From NCBI GenBank assembly GCA_021234155.1, contig JAJEKV010000084.1, positions 3,167,702 to 3,231,701 on the forward strand: a stretch of 64,000 nt of DNA, in the 5' to 3' direction. Positions 24,116 through 32,895 of the stretch are shown piece after piece. The stretch comes from Isoetes taiwanensis. Taxonomy: Eukaryota > Streptophyta > Lycopodiopsida > Isoetales > Isoetaceae. The notes under the pieces were generated by a model. The model saw only the letters and a list, made by a program, of their open reading frames with translations. It ran no database searches and was not told the DNA's origin. How positions within the stretch are numbered: position 1 is the stretch's first letter; each line of letters begins with the position of its first letter. The position numbers were made by a program, and so were the translations under genes.

Positions 24116-26841
24116 ATGAAACCCAATTCCTCTCCCCGTTCACTTTACAGAGCCATTGATGCAGCAAGGAAGAGAGAGCAGAGGCAGAGATTGTATGCAA
24201 AGAAGGTAGCAATGAAGAAGAATTCCCCTTCTAAAGATTCACCTTCAAAGAAGAATAAGAAATTGAGACTGAGTGACCGCAGAATAAGAGAAATTTCAGG
24301 AGAAATCTATGAAGTATTCAACCAAATTAGTACAAATGTTGATGACAATGACAAAGGCCGTATCCTTGATAGCCTTCTTTGGAGGGCAAGGGATTTACCA
24401 ATTGCTTCTATAAAGAAATCTAAGCAGGTTACTATGGCCGAGCAAATGGTGAAGAATTTGAAGGAAACAATGCAAGAACATAAGTTTGAGAGGAATCATG
24501 ACATGCTTCGTGCAAGGAAGTCCACCACGATAATGGCGTGCGCGGTACAAATGGTGTCAAGCCATTGAATCAAAAGTGGCCGATTGCTCGGCATCCCCGG
24601 AAAAACAATTTCAAATGCTTTTCAAAGAAGGGTGCAAGCTAACAAAGGGAAGGACCTTGGTCAATGTTCGGAGGAGGAGGAAGCGGATGGATAGCATGTT
24701 AGATTACAATAGAGAAGTGTTATCAAGTTCTGGACAAAAAATACAAGAGTTTCTCCATACAAGAAAGGCGTGAGGAGGTATGTATCGAGAGCGAGGAATA
24801 AAGATGGAACATCAATTCACCTTCTTGAAGTCAACCAAGTAAGCATCCATCCTATATTGTAGGGTTCATTATATGTAGCATTTATTTGGCATTCACACGA
24901 TTTCCCTGCAGTTGCAATTATATCTCAGGTTTAGAGAGGAGAATCCTCATATCAAAATTGCATTCTGCGAGACTTTTGAGAGGTTGAAACCGAAGTTTTG
25001 TAAGGAGGATGCGTGAGAGGCATACATCTTTGTTGCATCTACCACTTGAAATTTGAATACATCATGCATGGATTGAAACGACTGAGAAAATCGGGTGGAG
25101 TTCATGACAATTGCAACCCCTTTGTGAGATTTGTGGCCCCGGCCCGAAATGTGCAGCCAAGGAGCATACAATCAAGTGCACCGGTGATTTATGGAAACAA
25201 GTGGTCTGCAGTAGCAAAGGTGATGATGAGGAGTGGTTTGATCATAAGCGCTTGATGTTGGCGTGTAAAAAATGTGGGTTGGATAGAATTAGAAAATGTC
25301 CACAGGAAATGGATGGCACGGGTTCATTACTAGTTACTTGGAAGACATTTGAAAAGCAACCTGTGGACCAGGACAGAGAATTCAGGGATCCAAGAAAGGC
25401 TTTGAGGTACAAACCTGTCTTGAGATTAGTACAAGGAGAGAAGTCCCAAAGAGTTTCAAGAGGGTGTGAAGAAGGTAATATCAGATTTTGTTCCACACAA
25501 TTACATAGCACATTGGCGGGGCCAATCGGTTTAAACGATTGTGTGTCATCATTTCTAGAAGATACAATTGTATCACATTATTGACTTCTGCGAAAATTAC
25601 AGCATCAAGATCCGAATGAGCCCCGATCAATGCAGCGGCATACCGACCAAGTTTCTATACTTGTTCACATAATATATAGACATGACAAAAGTGCTGATAT
25701 TCCTGTTCCTGTGCAGACAGAAGAAGACTGTCCAAAGAAGAAAAAAAAGAACAGAAGATTGGAGCAGATCAGGAATAGACTCAACAATGGTAGAAAGATC
25801 ATAAAAGAGACTCACTTTTACATTTCTGATGATACGACTCATTATTTGTGGAACACTGCCTACAAAAGCATGTTGCATGGCTTAAGGAACAGGAAATAGA
25901 GTATGAGAAGCATTGGGTTTGGAGTGATGGCTGCTCATCACAATTTAAGTCGGAAAACCTTTTTTTTTTTTTTTAGGCGGGTACTTCACAATGAATGACA
26001 AGGAAATAGTGTGGAACTACTTTGCCACTTGCTCATGGTAAAGGTGAACATGATGGTGCAAGTCTTTGTTATCAAAAGGTCGCTAAGTAAGGAACAACTC
26101 AAACCCAATGGTGTGCAAGCGAGGCATGCTAAAGATATTGTAAAATTTACGTGTACATATTTGATGAGTCTACCAGTTGATGAAACAGATGAGATCAAAA
26201 AGATATTTTTGGGAAATGAACCTTCTTTATGCGTGGCAAACATGGAAGAATATGAAATTGAAACACTTAAAGGCACAAAGAAGATTCAACTTTATATCGG
26301 ACACATCGTGAGGAGACCAAACAGGCTTGCTCATAGATGCTGTCATGTTTACTGCTTGTTTTGCATGGATCATAATTGGGCCTCCTCATCAATCACTGGT
26401 AGATTTGGAAAGTGGGAGGTAACTAACTTAAAACCGGGGAGTTGAGAAGAAAAAGGAGACTCTCGAATAAGCCAATGAATGGATCGATGAATTTGGTAGA
26501 GGTAGGTGACAATTTTGCGGTGAATCTTTGAGGTAGACAATTCGAGAGGGTGTGGACTTCTACATCCTCAAGTGCGTAACCCAAAATGCACACTTGAAGA
26601 TTCATACAAAGATGGATGGGGGCAAAAATTTGGAGTGCATGAGGTAATCTTAAGTGGATTGTATTATCAATTCTTGGGTAATTTCAAGTACATGTTGCTC
26701 ACTAAACAACCCGAAGCCTCCGTGCACAGCCATGTGGTAAGATATCCTAAAATTGATATGGACAAAATAGAAGGCCTGGACATGTACAAATCACGGGAGA
26801 CCCATGAAAAAAATTATGGCGATCTCCCAATAACATTGTAA
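24116..26841 (+). pseudogene. Decayed DDE-transposase-like gene of the SDGC..QFKS / HGKG..DG family
   Basis: Pieces in several frames form a recognisable order. 24,116-24,568: basic N-terminus (RKREQRQRLYAKK, a Ser/Lys-rich patch, SLLWRARDLP). 24,576-24,773: RRRRKRMDS. 24,930-25,011: FREENPHIKIAFCETFERLK. 25,111 on: Cys cluster CEICGPGPKC....CACKKCGLD. 25,915-25,965: WSDGCSSQFKS. 26,030-26,080: HGKGEHDGAS in another frame. 26,600-26,838: DGWGQKFGVHEVILSGLYYQ. I know this motif set from unnamed transposase-like proteins in plants and invertebrates; the superfamily name I cannot give with confidence. Multiple frameshifts, stops and a T-run (25,961-25,974) show it is dead. Its position in the left half of the insertion suggests it was the mobility gene. 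Confidence 0.6.
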
Positions 26842-27323
26842 TTCTTTGACACTTAACCAAATTGATGTTATTCTTTTCAAGTGATTTGTTGTTCCAGCAC
26901 CTAAGCACGTAAGCACACATTTGTATATATATTAATAATAGTGAGGATGCACAAGGGTGGTGTGCATGAACACGTACTTCGAAATGAAGATTGAATTGTT
27001 GTTTAGGAATGTAGATTTGTGACGTTGGAATAAGATTCAATTATTTATTTTGGTACCATCACTTCCTCGATGTGACATGTGTCAATTTCAATGGTCATAC
27101 GAAATATTTAAACCTGGTTATGAATTAATTGTTCTGGCGCGTGTGAGGTTTTTCGTACACTGACGCGCCTAAGCAGAGGATTTAAGCACTAGGTGCCTAA
27201 GCGTAAGCTCTTCTCACAAGCTCACACTCCGCCCATTCCCTGCCCAATTCCTCCGCACTCCTTCCCAATCCGCCGCACTCCTTCCCAATTCCTCCGCACT
27301 CCGCCCAATCCGCCCAATCCGGC
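26842..27323 (+). promoter_or_regulatory. Putative promoter/5' leader of the acidic ORF
   Basis: A TATTTAAA-like box lies at about 27,105. Further down is GGATTTAAGCACTAGGTGCC (27,178-27,197), resembling the palindrome AGCACTTAAAGTGCT at the right end of the insertion (31,426-31,440) and AAGTGCTTAAAATCGG near its left end (23,852). A C-rich leader (27,225-27,322) repeats CCTCCGCACTCC and CCCAATCCG. Promoter function is inference. Confidence 0.4.
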
Positions 27324-27811
27324 ATGAAGCGAGCACATAGCGAGGAGCCGGAGGTCACCTCCAAGAGGCGCTTACTAAGCGTCGAAGAGGTGTTCCCTCC
27401 ACCTTTGCCTCAAGAGGTGTTCCCACCTTTGCCTCAAGTACTTGCCTCCTCTGCTGCCTCCTCTCCTGCCCACTCTACTGCCTCTCAATTTTCTGAACCA
27501 TCCGAATCCGATTCCGATTCTTTTGATTCCTATGAGAAATCAGAAAATGAGGAATCGGAAATGTCTTCACAGGAATATGTCACTGCAGTTCTGCAAGGGT
27601 GGATAGGGGAATCAGAAGAAGAAGACGAGTCTGATGAAGAAGTCGATGAAGAAGAAGAAGAAGAAGCAGAAATTGAAGACGAATCGGCCGACTTTGCAGA
27701 CTTCGTGGCGCTCATAAATGGTATGCATGTTTCATTTGTTTTCTTTAATCAATTTTTCATTTTCATTTGTTTAATCAATTTTTTGTTATTGGTGTTGCAG
27801 ATGGAGAATGA
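27324..27811 (+). CDS. Acidic low-complexity protein, two exons, function unknown
   Basis: ATG at 27,324 begins MKRAHSEEPEVTSKRRLL, followed by a Pro-rich stretch, a Ser-rich stretch and a long Glu/Asp run (EEEDESDEEVDEEEEEEAE). Exon 1 ends at a GTATG donor (27,721). The acceptor TTGCAG at 27,800 gives a short last exon ending in TGA at 27,809-27,811, for about 135 residues. There is a short basic patch (KRAH, SKRR) near the start, possibly nuclear targeting. No known domain. It converges on the FCP1-like gene downstream and lies inside the 7.7-kb insertion. It could be an accessory gene of the element or a captured fragment. Confidence 0.5.
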
Positions 27812-28636
27812 AGGGCCTCCAGCTTGCCTCCGGCATTTTTTTTTTTAATTGTTCTTGCCTCCAGCAGACACCCCCTGAAGAAGACACCCCACGAGAAGAC
27901 ACCCCACGAAGACACCACGAAAGAAGACACCGGCCGAGGGCCAATTTTTTTAAAAAAGCTTGTTTATATCCACGAAGACAACGGCCCGAGGGCCCTTTTT
28001 TTTGTAAAAAATCTTGTTTCTATAAAAAGTTTTTTGTCTCTATCAAAGTTTTTTTTGTCTCTATCAAAGTTTTTTGTTTCTCTATCAAATGTTAGTTTTG
28101 TCTATCTATCAAATATATGAAGTTTGAATTCTTGTACAGTCCATTCAGATTCTGCTTGAATGTAACAGTGCTCTAGCTCTTTAATTAGTTTCAAACACTA
28201 AGCATTTTAATTAGTTTCAGCAATTAGCTTGTGAGTAAACAATGAACACACTTTTTTATGCAATAAACAGCTAGGTGTGAACAGTTATATAGCTTAACAG
28301 TAAGCACTACACCTTAACTGCATGACAGTAAGCATTTGATGACATTAACACTTCTGCTAGCGTTAAGCAACTACATACTTTAGTAATCCTTTGCATGACA
28401 ATAGCGGATATCGCCATTAAGACTCATACCAGACTAGCACTTGCAGGCAATTTTTTTTTTAAGCACTTGATAAGTTTTAAGCATCCCCTGCAGTCAGCAT
28501 TGAAGTAGATATAAACAATATAGCAAAAATGCATTGAAACATAAACAATATAGCAAAAACATTCTAATTAAGATAAAGATGGTACATGAAAAGTGTAGGA
28601 TTCCTTGGCCTAAATAAATGACAATCAGGCCAATAA
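27812..28636. other. Convergent 3' region with short tandem repeats
   Basis: 27,880-27,940 repeats GAAGACACCCCACGA with variations. 28,020-28,110 repeats CTATCAAAGTTTTTTG about four times. The remainder is AT-rich with no coding motif and would hold the 3' ends of the two converging genes. Confidence 0.55.
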
Positions 28637-28885
28637 TCATGGAGAATGACAAAGTTCATCACCATAAACCTTCTCCAATTCCTCCTTCACAAACCTGCAA
28701 AACTGCAATTGTTTTCCAGAAAGTCTTTCCAAGCATAGCTTCATAATCTGTCTATCTGTCTTAGGCCAGGGCTTGTATCTGTGTGTGTTGTTCAACAGTA
28801 ACTTCATTTTTTCCTCAGTCTTGGCCTGCAGTATTTCTTCTATCTTTGGGGTGAGTACTGTTAGCACTTCATCATAGACATCCAT
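28637..28885 (-). CDS. Short ORF overlapping the end of the FCP1-like gene
   Basis: 82 codons from an ATG at 28,885, overlapping the FCP1-like stop region in a different frame. It is Lys/Glu-rich and helical (EEILQAKTEEKMKLLL, RQIMKLCLERLSGKQLQF). It may be the original C-terminus of the FCP1-like protein, displaced by a frameshift, or a chance ORF. No domain recognised. Confidence 0.35.
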   Translation of the reverse strand: MDVYDEVLTVLTPKIEEILQAKTEEKMKLLLNNTHRYKPWPKTDRQIMKLCLERLSGKQLQFCRFVKEELEKVYGDELCHSP

Positions 28886-31340
28886 CTTGAATCACAATTA
28901 CCCATGAAAATTTCGAGGGGACTTTGCTAAGGTAATACTTGTATAATGAATCATCAAGAAGCAAAGTCTTACCTTTGAATCTTGGGTATGACTCATATAT
29001 TTTCCCAAGTGGCTTCATCATGACTGGACAGCCAGGTTTGTTAGGGTGGTGAAAACTGGTCTGCACACATTTTTCCTGTCCCCATACAAATAGAAATCCG
29101 TCCCTCAAATCTGGACATAGTACTTGCAGCACATCTTCCACATTAGAGAGTTGCATTGATGACCATATACCAACACAACACTTCTGTAACAAAGTCTTCA
29201 AGAAGAACACTGCTTCTGATCTGAATATCACTTTCTTTCTGCTAGTGTATGTCATTGTCAATCCTGATTCCAAGCGTATGTGTTCATTTGCACCAAATGT
29301 TTTTACTAACACACCATTTAAATCCAAGACAATGAGTTTATCTTTTGCTGCCAAATCAATATTTAGTACATTGGAACATCCTGAATACCTACACAACAGG
29401 AATTACTACATGAATAAATAGATGAAGATGAAAATGAAAAATGGGTTGAATGTGGAAACCTTTCTGTATCAACAGCAGGATTCTCTGACCTAACAGAATC
29501 AACTGGTAATCCTACAGTGAATGCAACAAAAGAAAATCAATAATATTCAATGTTTTAAGCAACACTAAGTTGTGGCCTTCTAAGCCAGCAATGCCCACAC
29601 CCCCTTTCCAGGGTTATTAAGGGCAGCAATCACTTGTTGAAGATCATGCTCACCTGAAACTTGAGGGCGTGATGCTGCATTTTCTTCAGAACACACTTCG
29701 ATAGGTGTGGTGTCATGATTGAGACTGCTTCCTGCATCTTTAGCATAGCTACTTCTTGTTCTCTTTCTTGTAGCCTGAACAACTTCTTTGCTATCCTCCA
29801 GCTTACCCCTCTTTGTTCTTCTGCCCTTTCCTTTTGGCAAATATTCACCCAAGTTGCCCTCATCCGATGGAATTACTCCCTCAACTTCCTTAGGTGCTTC
29901 AGTGTGTACAATCAGGTCTGTTGTTTTTTCCACAACTGTTGCTGTGTTTACAACTGGTGTTGTGTTTATAACTGGTGCTGTGTTTACAGCTTCTTCTATA
30001 GCTTCTTGGACAGCTTCTTGGACTGGTGGTGGTGGTTCTGCTGTTGCATTCAAATCAGTCACAATTGATTGTACTCCTATAGGACTTTGCAGGTGTACTG
30101 CATCTTCAAATGACACCATTGTCCTTCTTTGAACCCTGAAGGGTGAGACCTCAATTGCAGGACGGATTAACACATCCTTTTTTGGTGTACTATTTGAAGC
30201 ACCTGCAACATGGCCAAAACCTAGCTCGTCAAATACACCCTCTGGCACCTTTCCCGGGCAACCATGAATACATTGTCCTCCTCTCAACAATGAACAACAA
30301 GCTATATGATACTCATGTTGGCAATTCAGTGCTAAACTTAACCTGTAATCTTTAGTGAATTCCAGACCACATGCTGAACATGTATAAAATGGATCTTCCA
30401 CTAACAACTTATCTCGTATAATAGTAGAGATGCTAAATGTTGCAGGAGTATCCATTTTCAGCTTCCACAAATTGTTTATGTAGAAATGCAGAAGTCTCTG
30501 TTCTTCTTCGAGAACTTTTAACTCCTCCTCAAGTTTGAGTTTACATTTGACATGCTCATTAACAGATGTAGGGTTCATTGCTTTTTGTACCTTGTTCCTA
30601 TGCCAAGTTTCCATCTGGACAGTCTGCTCCAAATCTTTAATTTCTGCCTCCAACTCACAGTTTGGATTAAGCTTGAACTCCTCCTGTTTTGTAGCCAAAT
30701 CATTTGTGGCCTGTCTTAAACTGTTCTCAGCCTCTTCCAACATCATTTTCTGTAATTCAGAGGCCTTCTCATTGCCTTTCAGCTCACTTTCTACTGCTTC
30801 CAGATTCTTTGTGATAAGTAAAACTGATTTTCCAATCTCCTGTACTGCATTCTCTAAGGTTTTTATGTTCTCATCACATGCACTGATCTCATTTGATCCA
30901 GCTGCCACCTTTGGCTTTGCCTTCATTTCAGTTTTCCTAACATGTGCTACAACATCTGCCTCTGTTTTTACTTGTCTATTGTTGTGGTATCTTTGGCATT
31001 GCACAGCAAATGCAGCCCTGTTTACTTTGTGTTCCTCAGGTGCAACTATTGATCTAGTGCAATTTTCAAATGCAAAAGCAAGGGCCAATTGCTTTCTTAC
31101 TTCTTTGTTGCGACAATTCTTGTAGATTTTTCGGCAGAGTGTTTCCAACTTCTCTTGAAGATGCTCCTTTGCACAGTGCCATTTTATCTTTCCCTTGTTC
31201 AACTTCTTTGTCCAAACAGAATCCCAATCTCGATCCGTGACATTATTTTCCAACCAAGTTTCTTCCTCGTGGGGCTTCACCCCCGAATTGCACAGACCTC
31301 TGATGGTGTGAAAATCATCCGCGTTCCATGCCTCCATCAT
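28872..31340 (-). CDS. Coiled-coil, RING-like and FCP1-like (HAD phosphatase fold) protein, three exons
   Basis: Exons: 31,340-29,654 (ATG ATG GAG start), 29,511-29,460 and 29,388-28,872. The first donor is CAG|GTGAGC, phases fit (1, then 2) and the lengths sum to 2256 nt, about 751 residues. N-terminus: W-rich helical part. Then coiled coil (roughly residues 140-290, LENAVQEIGKSVLLITKNLE onward). Then a RING-like cluster CSACGLEF..NCQHEYHIAC..C..GCPG (roughly 325-370). Then a Pro/Val repeat and basic patch KGKGRRTKRGK. Exons 2-3 add an FCP1/NIF-like domain: IVLDLNGVLVKTF, FLKTLLQKCCVGIWSSM, FVWGQEKC, KPLGKIYE, LLLDDSLYK. The usual DxDx is D-L-N-G, a form I also recall from plant HAD relatives, so phosphatase activity is doubtful. 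It starts about 125 bp inside the insertion's right end. Confidence 0.75.
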
Positions 31341-31425
31341 CAACAGTGAAACACTGATCTGAGTTTCCGCGCCCAGGGGAAAAGGAGGGAGAAGGGCGTG
31401 ACGGGCTTCGACGTCCGCGAGTTTC

Positions 31426-31440
31426 AGCACTTAAAGTGCT
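31426..31440. promoter_or_regulatory. Palindrome AGCACTTAAAGTGCT near the right end of the insertion
   Basis: A perfect 15-base palindrome about 85 bp upstream of the FCP1-like start codon and about 27 bp from the insertion end. Related words occur near 23,852 and 27,181. It could be a transposase subterminal site or a promoter element; both are inference. Confidence 0.4.
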
Positions 31441-31467
31441 TAAACGCTTCGCCAAAAGTTGTACCCC

Positions 31468-31785
31468 ACAGAAGAGCTCGGTCTGGCTTGTCGGCCGGAT
31501 CAATGAAAATAAAACTAAGAAGTATGTTTTTGAGATTTGGAGATCGGTAGGGATGCATTGTGCAGCCGGTGTATACTGATGCTTGGGCTATCGAAAGTTT
31601 ATGATATTCATTGCTACAGTGTTTTGACCATTGAACCTAGTTGATATTATTTGCATTATTCTCAAAGGATGCAATAGTTAACATGTTAAAATAAAGCACT
31701 TCTATTGCATTGTTTACTCTTGAATTTCTATTCAACTAATTTGTGCTAGTGCAATTAATCACTATTGCCTAGTCAAAATTGTTCA
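31468..31785 (+). repeat. Copia 5' LTR, right half
   Basis: Begins at ACAGAAGAGCTCGGTCTGG and runs to ...AAAATTGTTCA, matching 35,588-35,906 with few differences. It ends CA, one base before the primer site. Confidence 0.94.
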
Positions 31786-31786
31786 T

Positions 31787-31798
31787 TGGTATCAGAGC
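31787..31798 (+). promoter_or_regulatory. Primer binding site for initiator Met-tRNA
   Basis: TGGTATCAGAGC is complementary to the 3' end of plant initiator methionine tRNA, the usual primer of Copia elements. It lies one base after the LTR. Confidence 0.93.
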
Positions 31799-31809
31799 AT
31801 CAGGTGATC

Positions 31810-32895
31810 ATGTCTACAAGATTCGGAGCAAATCTCCTCAATGCCATAGAAGTTTTCAAAGGAGAAGTAAGTTTTCAAGTTTGGAAACAAAGCATCAGGG
31901 AAGTTCTTGAATTTGAAAATTTGTGGTATCTAATAGATGAAAAGGCTGTTAGACGTACCACTTCAAATGTTAGTGCAGCAAGTGTTAATGCAGGGGGAAA
32001 TAGTGCAAGTTCAACCTCTGAAGGCTCCACTGTTGGTGGAGGTTCTGTGAATGCAACAGCAAGTTCTGAGATAATTGATGAAGGCTTGAACATTATGGAA
32101 GATCAAGCTATTATCTCATGTAAGGTTGGAACATCAATCAAGTTGAAATTAAGGGGACTGTCTCCAAGGGAGATGTGGCAGTATATGATTTAAAATTATG
32201 AGGCAAAATCGTCTTCTCAGATAGATGTCTTGGAGAAACAATTGAAAAGGCTTAAGTTGTATGACAAAGAAGGTTTGACTGAATGTCTTGAAAAGTTTGA
32301 CTCTATTGTTGCAGACTTAGAAGGAGCAGGCAATGTGCTGACTGAAGAATACCAAATTCTAGCAATTGCAAGGTCAGTATCACATGACTCTCATCTGGCC
32401 ACTTTGTTAAGGAATGTAGCTCGGACAAAAAAGGATGCCATAAGAATGATCAGAACAGAGCTGGAGCAAAGAAGTGGAGCTGATGAGCAAACAACAAAGG
32501 TGTTGTATACAGGAAAATACAAAGGGAAAAAGGGGAACACTTCAAGTAAAGGAAAAATTGGACCATGTTATCATTGTGAGAGTTATGGTCATTTGAAAAA
32601 TGACTGTCCTAAACTAGGGAGAGAGATTATCTGTTACAATTGTGAGGGCAAGGGACATTTGGCTGTGAATTGTCCAAGTCCTAAAGGGGGATCTGCTAGA
32701 GGCAGAGGAAGAGGAAGAGGAGCTAGTAACAGGGGTGAAAACTTTGGTAGAGGCAGGGGCATTGGAAGAGGAAAACCTGAATTGAACCTTGCACAGAAAA
32801 CAAGCAATGATGAACAAGAGCCAAATGAGGATGATGAGGTATGTATATTTCAGTTGAATGCTTTGCAAACTAAGAACAATGATTCAAAATTATGA
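31810..32895 (+). pseudogene. Copia gag with two zinc knuckles, broken by stops
   Basis: ATG at 31,810 (MSTRFGANLLNAIEVF) after the primer site. The UBN2-like gag part includes W...I...L...LW..ID. An in-frame TAA (32,191) interrupts it; the same frame goes on (LEKQLKRLKLYDKEGL). Two CCHC knuckles follow, CYHCESYGHLKNDC and CYNCEGKGHLAVNC, then a Gly/Arg-rich tail. A second in-frame stop, TGA at 32,893-32,895, stands where the family usually has Trp before IDSGA of the protease. Gag forms the virus-like particle and binds the RNA genome. Confidence 0.92.

Larger units (their letters stand above)
23791..31467. mobile_element. 7.7-kb nested DNA-transposon-like insertion in the Copia 5' LTR
   Basis: Bounded by LTR sequence on both sides. 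Its ends are GGGTGCAAAATCGG on the left and, in reverse complement, GGGGTACAACTTTTGG on the right, giving a short imperfect terminal inverted repeat GGGTRCAA. It holds a decayed transposase-like gene (24.1-26.8 kb, +), an acidic ORF (27.3 kb, +) and a three-exon RING/FCP1-like gene (28.9-31.3 kb, -). A target duplication cannot be read because 54 bases present in the 3' LTR at this point are missing here. Whether it is one element or two adjoining ones is not certain. Confidence 0.72.

Noticed and set aside
29580-29653. Stop codon at 29,580 as the natural end of the RING-like gene
   Set aside because: Not excluded, but the CAG|GTGAGC donor in the right phase and the open downstream exons make splicing into the FCP1-like exons the better model.
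29715-31349. Plus-strand ORFs of 86-196 codons
   Set aside because: Shadows of the minus-strand RING/FCP1-like gene, which has domains and splice sites.
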